Shown: positions 1 to 6,885, counted from the stretch's first letter. The stretch: 8,388 bases of DNA from Bacillota bacterium (GCA_012727835.1 JAAYGE010000043.1:1-8388); one strand, 5' to 3'. The notes: generated from the letters alone by a model not told the origin. Translations and numbers: made by a program.

Positions 1-226
1 CTTGATCCACGTTGGCTACTAAGGGCCGCTCCATGAAACTCTGGCGAGGCAGAATTTCAGTTAGCACCCCTTCCGTTTCCGTCAGCAACTCTAACCGCAC
101 CCGATCACCAACAATAGGTTTAATTTCTTCCTGCCGTAAGCGACCACGGGCCCGACAAGTTACCAGCCCCGCGTCCGTTTGCACAAAATAGTAACCGGCT
201 AGTATCTTGATGACAGTTCCCTTAAT
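1..226 (-). CDS. rsgA: Ribosome small subunit-dependent GTPase A, N-terminal part (truncated by window edge)
   Basis: RsgA (YjeQ/CpgA) is a circularly permuted GTPase that binds the 30S subunit late in assembly and acts as a maturation checkpoint. Only about 75 N-terminal codons are present, covering most of the OB-fold RNA-binding domain; the GTPase and zinc domains lie beyond base 1. Recognisable segments are KGTVIKILAGYYFVQT at the start, then PIVGDRVRL, then ILPRQSFMERPLVANVDQ, which matches the family's R-x-RP-x-x-ANVDQ stretch. In this frame the first codon fitting the family N-terminus (usually M-x-G-x-I-I-K) is ATT at 224-226. Upstream the frame holds no ATG, GTG, TTG or CTG back to a TAA at 245-247. 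The next canonical start, GTG at 182-184, would remove the first conserved strand and has no ribosome binding site. Family assignment is firm; the ATT start is inferred. Confidence 0.93.
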   Translation of the reverse strand, partial: MKGTVIKILAGYYFVQTDAGLVTCRARGRLRQEEIKPIVGDRVRLELLTETEGVLTEILPRQSFMERPLVANVDQ

Positions 227-240
227 TACGGATACACCTC
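224..240 (-). promoter_or_regulatory. rsgA ribosome binding site and ATT start overlapping the prkC stop
   Basis: On the minus strand GAGGTG (235-240) is a perfect six-base match to the anti-Shine-Dalgarno sequence. It is followed by eight bases and then ATT. The ATT shares its A with the prkC TAA, giving TAATT where other junctions in this operon have TAATG. The spacing, the overlap and the protein alignment all point to the same codon. The site lies inside the last codons of prkC, so rsgA translation is probably coupled to prkC. Confidence 0.7.
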
Positions 241-2088
241 TTCCTTAACAATTACTCCTTCATCCTTAACGATAATACGCAAGAAACCAACTCCGCTAAC
301 ATTCCGCTGGACCGTTTCTCCCCGCTTGAGCCGGAGTGACTCCAGCAGCACTAAACCATTCAAGTCCTCCCGTAAGATTTCGATGCGATGATTATTATCC
401 TCGCTATCCTCCGGGACCGTATAGGAAACTAAGGCGCTCACTTGTTTTGGGCCTAGCACTAAAGAAACGGTTTGTCCCGGCACCACCTGGGTATCGGCCG
501 CCGGCGATTGACTGATAACCACCCCATCGGTAGGGCCGCTAATATCGCCCAAAGTCAACTGTAACTCGCTCAAACGCTGTTGAGCTGCCATAGCAGTCAG
601 ACCTTGCAAATTGGGCATGGCAAAAGGCTGGGGCTCGGGCCCCTGACTGACCGTTAGTATGATCTGGCTGGAGCGCTTTAGACGGGTGTTCCCCGAGGGA
701 TTTTGTCCCACCACCGTCTCCGGCGGCTTATCCGAATAGACCCGGTTTATCGGTTCGGCTATTTCGAAGCCCGCATTCTGTAACTCTATCCTGGCCTCCC
801 GTAGAGATTTGCCCACCACATCGGGCACATCCGCATATTCGGGCCCCTTGCTAATGGTTAGAGTGATGACCCGCCCGGCCCGTACCTTGCGCCCCTCCGG
901 CAGATCCTGATCTAAAACCACATTGGGATCTTCGTCGCTATATAGTTCCAGCCCCACCATAAAACCTAGCTTATGATCGGCTAATATACGCTGGGCATCG
1001 GACAGGGATAGGCCTACCACATTGGGCACCTCAACCACCGCACCGGGCCGGAACATGATAAATAGGGCTACAAGCGTAGCCAAAAGGGTTAAACCTCCGC
1101 CCAACAGCAAATAATGCCACCAGGGACGCCGACCCCGTTTAGAAGGGGGAGGCTCCTCTTGCTCAGCGCCGTTGGGTGCCGGCGCCACCCGCGTCTTTTC
1201 CAGCTCCGCCGGCTCTTGGGTAGGTGGTTCCAGCTCCCCCACCAGTCCCTGCAATGAAACCTGTTGATCATTGGCCAGCAGGAGACGCTTTAGATCAGCA
1301 GCCATTTCACCGGCCGACTGATAACGACTAGCCTGCTCTTTGCTCATAGCTTTCAGCACTATCCGCTCCACAGCCGCAGGAACACTGGGATTCAGCTCCC
1401 GTACGGGGCGCGGTTGTTCCTGCAAATGCTTCAAAGCGATAGAGAACATGCTGTCCCCCTCAAAGGGCACTTGGCCAGTAAGCAGCTCATAGAGTACCAC
1501 ACCGAGGGAATAAATATCCGACAATTCCCCCACTATGCCACCGCGGGCTTGTTCGGGAGAAATATAATGGACTGAGCCCACCATGGTGCCCGTTTCCGTG
1601 AGAGTGGAACCGGTCACCGCTCTCGCGATGCCGAAGTCGGTAACTTTCACGCGACCATCGGTGGTCAGCATAATGTTATGGGGTTTAATATCCCTATGGA
1701 TAACTCCGTGTTTATGGGCCACCTGTAACGCTTCGGCAATTTGGGTACCGATCTGTAGAACCTCTGGCACTGCCAAATGGCCCTTTTCATTGATCACTTG
1801 CTTTAGGGTTTTGCCATGTAGAAATTCCATGACAATATAATGCACATCGCCATCTTGGCCCACGTCAAAAACGCCCACAATGCTGGGGCTAGAGAGGCTG
1901 GCCGCCGCCTGGGCTTCGCGCCTAAATTTACGCACAAAATCTTCATCGCTAGTGAAATGCGGGCTCAATACTTTAACAGCAACTATGCGATTGAGCCGTA
2001 CATCGCGGGCCCGATAAACGAAGGCCATGCCGCCGCCGCCCACCCGTTCTAGCAATTCATAGCGATTGCTGAGCACTCGTCCGATCAT
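226..2088 (-). CDS. prkC: PASTA-domain transmembrane Ser/Thr protein kinase (PrkC/Stk1 type)
   Basis: A 620-residue membrane kinase that phosphorylates Ser/Thr residues. In relatives it responds to muropeptides or lipid II through extracellular PASTA repeats. The kinase domain (about 10-270) shows the glycine loop GGGGMAFVY (17-25), catalytic Lys39 in AVKV, HRD 131-133 (RD type), DFG 151-153 and a Thr-rich activation loop TLTETGTM with SPEQ at 177-180. An acidic, proline-rich linker (about 285-318) ends in KRGRR and leads to one membrane helix (about 323-346). Three PASTA repeats follow (about 352-416, 418-484, 487-548); the third is slightly shorter. A C-terminal beta-rich domain (about 553-620) resembles the extra domain of Bacillus PrkC. 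I chose the ATG at 2086-2088, which overlaps the stp stop as TAATG and has GGGGGTG six bases upstream. A GTG at 2101-2103 would add only five residues, MGVLI, and is less likely. Confidence 0.96.
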   Translation of the reverse strand: MIGRVLSNRYELLERVGGGGMAFVYRARDVRLNRIVAVKVLSPHFTSDEDFVRKFRREAQAAASLSSPSIVGVFDVGQDGDVHYIVMEFLHGKTLKQVINEKGHLAVPEVLQIGTQIAEALQVAHKHGVIHRDIKPHNIMLTTDGRVKVTDFGIARAVTGSTLTETGTMVGSVHYISPEQARGGIVGELSDIYSLGVVLYELLTGQVPFEGDSMFSIALKHLQEQPRPVRELNPSVPAAVERIVLKAMSKEQASRYQSAGEMAADLKRLLLANDQQVSLQGLVGELEPPTQEPAELEKTRVAPAPNGAEQEEPPPSKRGRRPWWHYLLLGGGLTLLATLVALFIMFRPGAVVEVPNVVGLSLSDAQRILADHKLGFMVGLELYSDEDPNVVLDQDLPEGRKVRAGRVITLTISKGPEYADVPDVVGKSLREARIELQNAGFEIAEPINRVYSDKPPETVVGQNPSGNTRLKRSSQIILTVSQGPEPQPFAMPNLQGLTAMAAQQRLSELQLTLGDISGPTDGVVISQSPAADTQVVPGQTVSLVLGPKQVSALVSYTVPEDSEDNNHRIEILREDLNGLVLLESLRLKRGETVQRNVSGVGFLRIIVKDEGVIVKEEVYP

Positions 2089-2102
2089 TATGAGCACCCC
2101 CA
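2086..2102 (-). promoter_or_regulatory. prkC ribosome binding site and TAATG overlap
   Basis: The minus strand reads TGGGGGTG (2095-2102), six bases, then ATG (2086-2088). GGGGGTG can pair along seven positions with the 16S rRNA tail, using one G-U pair. The stp TAA (2088-2090) shares its last A with the ATG. This decides the prkC start in favour of 2088 over the upstream GTG, and implies coupled synthesis of phosphatase and kinase. Confidence 0.7.
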
Positions 2103-2831
2103 CTTAGCTAGGACGACTGAAATATTGTCGTGGCCACCCCGTCTATTAGCCTCTGCCACTAGGTCCTCAGCAATTTGCTGCAAATCCTTCCTCTGAGCCA
2201 AAAAACTAGCAATCGCTACGTCGTCTAGCAAAGTAAAGAGGCCATCGGAGGCAAGTAGAATAATATCTTCTATCTGTAGCGTTTCGGTATAAAGATCTAT
2301 TTTTACCTGCCTTTCGATACCGACTGCCCGGGTGAGCACGTTGCGTTGGGGATGCGACCTTGCTTCATCTAGTGACAATTCCCCGTTTTTGACCAACTCG
2401 CCAACTAAACTATGATCGGCGGTCAATTGTCGACAAACGCCATCTCGATAGAGATAAAGACGGGAGTCGCCCACATGGGCAATAAAAAGCTCTTCTTTGG
2501 CCATCAGGGCCGCCGTCAGGGTAGTCCCCATACCCGTGTAACGTTCTTGGCTGGAAGCCAGTTCGAACACGGCCGTATTAGCCGCCCATACGGCCTGCTC
2601 AATGGCCGCTAGCGGGGGTTGCCCCCGCTCTAGAGCCCCTAAGACCTCCTCTTCCAAGCGTCCAATGGCGGTACGACTGGCCACATCACCGGCCCGATGT
2701 CCTCCGATCCCATCGGCCACCGCCAAAAGGGCCATCTCCCTATCTGGCAAGGACACCACGCGGGCCAGACAAAAATCTTCGTTGGCCACCCGCGCTTGGC
2801 CCAAATCACTTTTGATTCCTAATCGCAGCAT
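2088..2831 (-). CDS. stp: PP2C-family Ser/Thr protein phosphatase (Stp/PrpC)
   Basis: A 247-residue soluble metal-dependent phosphatase that reverses phosphorylation by the adjacent PASTA kinase. The PP2C motifs occur in order: SDLGQARVANED (8-19), the metal-binding VADGIGGH (38-45, Asp40), MGTTL (101-105), HVGDSRLY (119-126, Asp122), LTADHS (136-141), the flap-region segment HPQRNVLTRAVG (160-171), LLASDGL (192-198, Asp196) and GGHDNISVVLA (232-242, Asp235). Length and motif set are those of bacterial PrpC/Stp with no extra domains. The ATG at 2829-2831 lies eight bases after the rlmN stop. AAGGAG (2843-2848) and AGGTGGAGG (2833-2841) both lie upstream; neither has ideal spacing alone. The gene ends in a one-base overlap with prkC. 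Confidence 0.96.
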   Translation of the reverse strand: MLRLGIKSDLGQARVANEDFCLARVVSLPDREMALLAVADGIGGHRAGDVASRTAIGRLEEEVLGALERGQPPLAAIEQAVWAANTAVFELASSQERYTGMGTTLTAALMAKEELFIAHVGDSRLYLYRDGVCRQLTADHSLVGELVKNGELSLDEARSHPQRNVLTRAVGIERQVKIDLYTETLQIEDIILLASDGLFTLLDDVAIASFLAQRKDLQQIAEDLVAEANRRGGHDNISVVLAKWGCS

Positions 2832-2839
2832 GCCTCCAC

Positions 2840-3859
2840 CTACTCCTTCCCCTGGAGTCTCCTACGTAGCTGCCCGCAGGCAGCTTCGATTTCAGGCCCC
2901 AACTCTCGGCGCACGGTGACATTTATGCCCCGGGCTTTCAATGCCCCAACGAATGAGCGCACTTGGGAATCGGACGGGGGCTGCCAAGGTAAACCGGGAA
3001 CCTCATTATAAGGTATTACGTTAACATTTGCTAAAATACCTTCAAGCAGGGAAGCTAATTTCTCCGCATGCACCGGCTGGTCGTTAAACCCGGCTAACAA
3101 TATATATTCAAAGGTGACTCGCCGACGGGTCACCTGCACATAGTCCTGCACCGCAGCCATCAATTCCGCCAACGAATAGCGGCGATTGATGGGCATGATC
3201 TGGTCCCGTAGATAATCGACGGGGGCATGCAAGGAGATGGACAGGGTTATAGGCAGGTTCTCTTCCGCCAATCTTCGGATGGCGGGAACCAATCCACTGG
3301 TGGAAAGGGTAATATTACGCATGCCAATATTGAAAGCGGCCGGGTTGTTGGCAAAACGTATGCTGTCAATGACCTGTTGATAGTTGTCTAGGGGCTCTCC
3401 CATCCCCATATAGACCAGATGGCCAACCCGCAAATCCTGGCTCGCCAATTCTCGATTAGCTTGCCAAATCTGCTCAATAATTTCTGCCGTTGATAGATCA
3501 GCCACAAACCCATCTAAACCGGAAGCACAGAAGGCACAACCCATCTTACAACCCACCTGACTGGATAAACATAGGGTTATACCATGGTGATAACGGAGGA
3601 TTACGCATTCCACTATCTTTTCATCAGCAAAACGAATAGCCAACTTAATGGTGCCGTCGGCCGCTTCCTGACGGGCAATTACTTCACCCGCACCAATCAC
3701 CGCCCGCTCTGCTAGCGTCTGGCGGAGGCTCTTGGGGAAATTGGTCATCTGGCTAAAGTCACTCACATTATGGTTGTAAATCCAATCCATCAGCTGCTTA
3801 GCCCTATATTGGGGCTGGCCTAATTCCAGAAAAAAATCGGTGAGGGCCGGCCAGGGCAA
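2840..3859 (-). CDS. rlmN: Dual-specificity 23S rRNA A2503 / tRNA A37 C2-methyltransferase RlmN (start uncertain)
   Basis: A radical SAM enzyme that methylates C2 of A2503 in 23S rRNA at the peptidyl-transferase exit tunnel and, in characterised members, A37 of some tRNAs. Counting from the TTG at 3857-3859 (339 residues), the iron-sulfur motif CKMGCAFC gives Cys104, Cys108 and Cys111. TLCLSSQVG supplies Cys97 in the position of E. coli Cys118. GMGEPLDN is at 152-159. GPEIEAACGQL holds Cys328, matching the second methyl-transfer cysteine (E. coli Cys355). Function is therefore well supported. The start is not: the frame also encodes KRNLLGL just upstream, which resembles the usual RlmN N-terminus, but contains only CTG codons (3866-3868 and 3863-3865) and no ATG or GTG back to an in-frame TAG at 3947-3949. 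The protein is probably at least three residues longer than given. Confidence 0.95.
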   Translation of the reverse strand: MPWPALTDFFLELGQPQYRAKQLMDWIYNHNVSDFSQMTNFPKSLRQTLAERAVIGAGEVIARQEAADGTIKLAIRFADEKIVECVILRYHHGITLCLSSQVGCKMGCAFCASGLDGFVADLSTAEIIEQIWQANRELASQDLRVGHLVYMGMGEPLDNYQQVIDSIRFANNPAAFNIGMRNITLSTSGLVPAIRRLAEENLPITLSISLHAPVDYLRDQIMPINRRYSLAELMAAVQDYVQVTRRRVTFEYILLAGFNDQPVHAEKLASLLEGILANVNVIPYNEVPGLPWQPPSDSQVRSFVGALKARGINVTVRRELGPEIEAACGQLRRRLQGKE

Positions 3860-3896
3860 GCCCAGCAGGTTACGTTTAGAGCTCTCTCGTTTCCTG

Positions 3897-3904
3897 CCTC
3901 CTTT
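3897..3904 (-). promoter_or_regulatory. Strong Shine-Dalgarno sequence before rlmN without a matching start codon
   Basis: The minus strand reads AAAGGAGG in the 49-base gap between the rsmB stop and the TTG assigned to rlmN. Codons of the rlmN frame at normal spacing are AAA, CGA and GAG, none of which is a start. The nearest in-frame near-cognate start is CTG at 3866-3868, 28 bases downstream; TTG at 3857-3859 is 37 bases away. The gap also contains the palindrome AGAGCTCT at 3878-3885. Confidence 0.6.
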
Positions 3905-3908
3905 GCAA

Positions 3909-5237
3909 TTAATTGCTGCGACGTAAGCGGCATATGAAGAAACCGTCTAGGTTATGGCGATGGGGGTAAGTATAAAGGCAACCGTTATGTACTTCTTTTT
4001 CCCAGACTTCTGCCAGCTGACCAGGCCAAGGGGCCGGTTGGAAATCGGGGTGCTCTTTCAGAAAGTGGGCCACAACGGCCGTCGTTTCTTCTGGCTCCGT
4101 ACTGCACACACTATAGACCAGCACTCCACCCGGCTTAACTAAAGGGGCCGCCTCCGAAATTATCTTCAGTTGCAGGGCCGCCAGTTCCGCGATTGCCTCT
4201 TCCTTACGATGCCAGCGAATATCCGGCTTGCGACGGATCACCCCCAGGCCAGAGCAGGGGGCATCAACCAAAACCCGATCCGCCAACTCCCACTCATAAC
4301 TGGAGAGCTTAGTTGCATCGACACAACGGGTTTCCACACTCCCAATTTGCATGCGTTCGGCCGCCTCGCGGACCAATCCTAGCCGTTTGGCATGCACATC
4401 CAGAGCCACAACCCGCCCCCTATCCTGCATCAGTTCAGCTAAATGCAAGGCCTTACCCCCCGGGGCGGCACAAACATCATAGACTAACTGGCCCGGCTGC
4501 GGCTCCACCACCTGCCCCACCAGGGTTGAGGCAGCCCCCTGTACCGTGCAGCGCCCCGCCTGCAGGGCAGGCAAATTGGGCAGCGAAACGGGTCCTACTT
4601 GCAGTGAATTGGCCACCCGAGGGTGCTTGTTGGCCTCCACGCCCAAATCCTGCAGTTCCCGCAGAAGGTCATCAGCAGTAGTCCGTAGGGTATTGACCCG
4701 CAGGTCGGTTCCCGGGAAAGCATTATGGGCGGCACAAAGGGCCTCTGTTTCAGCCCGGGAAAAACGTTTAAGCCACCGCCTGACCATCCATTCGGGGAAG
4801 CTATAGCGAATACTTAGATCATAGACGGCCGAATCGGTGTTAGGCCAGGGCAGGGCGGCTTTGCTACGCACCGCCCGCCGCAAAACCGCGTTTACCAAGC
4901 CGGCCACGCCCTTATGTCCCACCTGGTGGGCCAGCTTGACACTTTCATTGACGGCCGCATGGTCGGGCACATCTAGGTAAAGAATCTGATACAGGCCCAA
5001 GCGCAGCACATTACGAATAGCAGCCGTAAGGCTAGACAAGGGACGGGTAAGCCACTGCGCTAGCAAGTAATCGATACTGCGACGATAGGTCAGGGTGCCA
5101 TAAACCAACTGTTTGATAAAGGCGGCATCGGTGGCATTAGCACCCTGCAAAGCTCGGTTTATGGCCAGATGGCTATAGGCCCCCTCCTCTAAGACGGCGG
5201 TGATAGCTTGCAGCGCCTTGCCGCGGGGTGTATTCAC
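3909..5237 (-). CDS. rsmB: 16S rRNA m5C967 methyltransferase RsmB (Sun/Fmu)
   Basis: A 442-residue SAM-dependent enzyme forming 5-methylcytosine at position 967 (E. coli numbering) of 16S rRNA. The N-terminal third (about 1-130) is the NusB-like RNA-binding domain, with LVYGTLTYRRSIDYLL (44-59) and HAAVNESVKLA (93-103). The catalytic domain has the SAM-binding motif DVCAAPGGK (254-262), VALDVHAKRL (277-286), VDAPCSGLG (324-332, Cys328) and YSVCSTEPEE (375-384) with the probable nucleophile Cys378. DGFFICRL closes the protein as usual. The start is GTG at 5235-5237, sharing its first G with the TAG of the upstream peptidase gene (TAGTG). A perfect AAGGAGGT (5248-5255) sits ten bases upstream, inside the end of that gene. 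Length and motifs are typical. Confidence 0.96.
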   Translation of the reverse strand: MNTPRGKALQAITAVLEEGAYSHLAINRALQGANATDAAFIKQLVYGTLTYRRSIDYLLAQWLTRPLSSLTAAIRNVLRLGLYQILYLDVPDHAAVNESVKLAHQVGHKGVAGLVNAVLRRAVRSKAALPWPNTDSAVYDLSIRYSFPEWMVRRWLKRFSRAETEALCAAHNAFPGTDLRVNTLRTTADDLLRELQDLGVEANKHPRVANSLQVGPVSLPNLPALQAGRCTVQGAASTLVGQVVEPQPGQLVYDVCAAPGGKALHLAELMQDRGRVVALDVHAKRLGLVREAAERMQIGSVETRCVDATKLSSYEWELADRVLVDAPCSGLGVIRRKPDIRWHRKEEAIAELAALQLKIISEAAPLVKPGGVLVYSVCSTEPEETTAVVAHFLKEHPDFQPAPWPGQLAEVWEKEVHNGCLYTYPHRHNLDGFFICRLRRSN

Positions 5238-5255
5238 TAGTCACGGGACCTCCTT
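5235..5255 (-). promoter_or_regulatory. rsmB ribosome binding site inside the peptidase gene, TAGTG overlap
   Basis: AAGGAGGT (5248-5255) encodes part of the C-terminal Leu-Arg-Arg-Ser tail of the peptidase and also serves as Shine-Dalgarno for the GTG at 5235-5237. The upstream TAG (5237-5239) and this GTG share one base, which favours reinitiation by the same ribosomes. Confidence 0.65.
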
Positions 5256-5920
5256 AACAATAACAGTCGCATCAACTGGGCCACGGCGGTGGCTACGGCT
5301 GCCACATAGGTAAGGGCGGCTGCCTGCAGAACAGCCCGTGCCGGCCCTATCTCCTGCCGTGTAAGGTAATTGCCGTTACTGAGCATGGCAATTGCTCGTG
5401 AGCTGGCGTTAAACTCCACGGGCAAGGTGACCAACTGGAAGGCTAGTGCCCCCATGAAAAAGATAATCCCCAGATCGGCAAGTCCGGGCAGATTCATTAC
5501 TAAACCGATAAAGAACAGGGGCCAAGCTAGAGAAGAACCCAGTTGGGCGATAGGCACGATCGCATTACGAAGATTCAAGGGAGCATACCCCACCTTATGC
5601 TGCAAAGCATGTCCCGTTTCGTGGGCCGCGATACCGAGAGCAGCTATGGATGTGCCATAGTAAATCTCCTGGGAGAGGCGCACCTTTTTCACCCGTGGGT
5701 CGTAATGATCGGTTAAACGGCCCTGGGGCAATTCCACTTCCACATCGAAAACACCCTGCTCCCTAAGCAGGGCCCGAGCCGTCTCTGCCCCCGTTAGACC
5801 GCGGCTATTGGCAATGCGGCTAAACCGTTCATAGGTAGAAACAACTTTACTTTGCGCGTACATAGCAAAGACAAAGGCTAACAACACATAGATGGTGCCA
5901 GGCCCACCTAACCAAAACAT
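5237..5920 (-). CDS. Membrane zinc metallopeptidase, YugP family (neutral zinc metallopeptidase)
   Basis: A 227-residue integral membrane protein of the YugP / Zn_peptidase_2 family; its substrate is unknown. The zinc-binding HExxH motif is seen as AAHETGHALQH (His100, Glu101, His104), and the downstream LPVEFNASSRA (Glu169) resembles the family's likely third ligand region. Membrane segments are predicted near 7-22, 118-140, 145-167 and 198-221, and the C-terminus is a basic RRSRD tail. A loop with YDPRVKKVRLSQEIYYG (73-89) precedes the active site, as is typical. I chose the second ATG (5918-5920) because AAAGGAGG (5927-5934) directly abuts the first ATG at 5924-5926, leaving no spacer, whereas the second has six bases. 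The difference is two residues. It lies between fmt and rsmB, overlapping rsmB by one base. The position is shared with clostridial relatives, but no link to translation is evident from the protein. Confidence 0.92.
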   Translation of the reverse strand: MFWLGGPGTIYVLLAFVFAMYAQSKVVSTYERFSRIANSRGLTGAETARALLREQGVFDVEVELPQGRLTDHYDPRVKKVRLSQEIYYGTSIAALGIAAHETGHALQHKVGYAPLNLRNAIVPIAQLGSSLAWPLFFIGLVMNLPGLADLGIIFFMGALAFQLVTLPVEFNASSRAIAMLSNGNYLTRQEIGPARAVLQAAALTYVAAVATAVAQLMRLLLLRRSRD

Positions 5921-5934
5921 AGGCATCCTCCTTT
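5918..5934 (-). promoter_or_regulatory. Ribosome binding site choosing between two ATGs of the zinc peptidase
   Basis: The minus strand reads AAAGGAGG, then ATGCCTATG. The first ATG (5924-5926) touches the Shine-Dalgarno sequence with zero spacing and is sterically unlikely. The second (5918-5920) has a six-base spacer. The fmt stop is at 5941-5943, so the site fills the short gap. Confidence 0.7.
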
Positions 5935-5940
5935 ATTACC

Positions 5941-6885
5941 TTATTCACTAACCCCCAAGCGGCTTCCCACCGCTACCCGCTGCCCCCGCACATAATCGGC
6001 GCCGCTCATCCGTTTCCTGTTGGCTGGCTGCACCTCCTGCAATAAAAGAACTCCCTCTCCAGTTTGCACCACTGGGCCGTCTTTAGTTAGGGCAACAATC
6101 GTTCCCGGCTCCGCCTTCCCTTGGTACTCAGTGTCAGTCAGCAGCCGGGTACTAAAGATGCGTAGCCGACCATCGCCAAGGGCCGTATAGGCCACCGGCC
6201 AGGGGTTAAGTCCCCGTACCAAATTGTGGATATGGGCAGCCGGCTTGTGCCAATCGATTAGCCCGTCTTCTTTAGTCAGATTGCGGGCATAGGAAGCACC
6301 GGTCTTAGGTTGGGGCGTGGGCTGCAGCCGCCCTTCTACTAAAGCCGTAAGGGTTTTAGCCAAAGTTTTTGCCCCCAGTTCCGCCAACCGATCGTGCAAC
6401 TGACCGCAGGTTTCGTCGGGGCCGATAGCTATCCTGTCTTGCAACAAAATATCACCCGTATCCAACCCCTCATCCATCAGCATGGTGGTAACTCCCGATT
6501 CGGTTTCCCCCTTGATAATGGCCCAATGGATAGGAGCCCCACCCCGATAGGCGGGCAGCAACGAAGCATGCACATTGATACAGCCATAGGTTGGCAAGGC
6601 CAATATTTGTGGAGTCAGCAGCTGGGCATAGGCCACAACCACGATCAAATCGGGCGCTAAAGCCTGCAACTGTTGCCAACTCTCCTGGCTGCTTAGTTTT
6701 ACCGGCTGATATACCGGCAAACCCAGCTCTTGGGCTACCCGTTTTACAGGAGGAGATGCAAGGGCTAGGCCGCGCCCTTGCCTACGGTCGGGCTGGGTGA
6801 AAACCCCCACCACTTGTGTGCTAGCTGCCAGCTGGCGCAAGCAGGGAACAGCAAATTCGGGCGTGCCCATAAATACGGTGCGCAT
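5941..6885 (-). CDS. fmt: Methionyl-tRNA formyltransferase
   Basis: A 314-residue cytosolic enzyme that transfers a formyl group from 10-formyltetrahydrofolate to Met-tRNAfMet, producing the bacterial initiator. The N-terminal Rossmann domain starts with RTVFMGTPEFAVPCL (2-16). The basic loop QPDRRQGRG (31-39) matches the tRNA-contacting loop. The catalytic triad is visible as Asn104, His106 (NVHASLLPAYRGGAP) and Asp142 (DEGLDTGDI), offset by two from E. coli Asn106, His108 and Asp144. YARNLTKEDG (199-208) joins to the OB-like C-terminal tRNA-binding domain (about 210-314). The ATG at 6883-6885 overlaps the def TAA as TAATG, with GAGGAG and GGAAGA upstream inside def. Length is normal for the family. 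The pairing with def is classic: one adds the formyl group, the other removes it. Confidence 0.97.
   Translation of the reverse strand: MRTVFMGTPEFAVPCLRQLAASTQVVGVFTQPDRRQGRGLALASPPVKRVAQELGLPVYQPVKLSSQESWQQLQALAPDLIVVVAYAQLLTPQILALPTYGCINVHASLLPAYRGGAPIHWAIIKGETESGVTTMLMDEGLDTGDILLQDRIAIGPDETCGQLHDRLAELGAKTLAKTLTALVEGRLQPTPQPKTGASYARNLTKEDGLIDWHKPAAHIHNLVRGLNPWPVAYTALGDGRLRIFSTRLLTDTEYQGKAEPGTIVALTKDGPVVQTGEGVLLLQEVQPANRKRMSGADYVRGQRVAVGSRLGVSE

Noticed and set aside
2101..2103. GTG at 2101-2103 as the prkC start
   Set aside because: It lies inside the TGGGGGTG ribosome binding site, and the extra MGVLI is not part of the family N-terminus. ATG at 2086-2088 fits better.
2602..2919. A plus-strand open frame of 105 codons across the stp/rlmN junction
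   Set aside because: It is antisense to the conserved PP2C N-terminus and the end of RlmN, with a Ser/Pro/Arg-rich composition typical of spurious frames.
3878..3885. Palindrome AGAGCTCT in the rsmB-rlmN gap as a possible hairpin, operator or terminator
   Set aside because: The palindrome has no loop, the longest possible stem is three or four bases, and no T-run follows. One eight-base palindrome is expected by chance.
3897..3933. ATG at 3931-3933 as the rlmN start
   Set aside because: It is in a different frame from RlmN, lies inside the end of rsmB upstream of the Shine-Dalgarno sequence, and would need a frameshift. Its translation does not resemble RlmN.
4313..4681. A plus-strand open frame of 122 codons inside rsmB
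   Set aside because: It lies entirely antisense to the conserved RsmB catalytic domain, has a low-complexity Pro/Ala-rich translation and no recognisable motif. It is a shadow of the coding strand.
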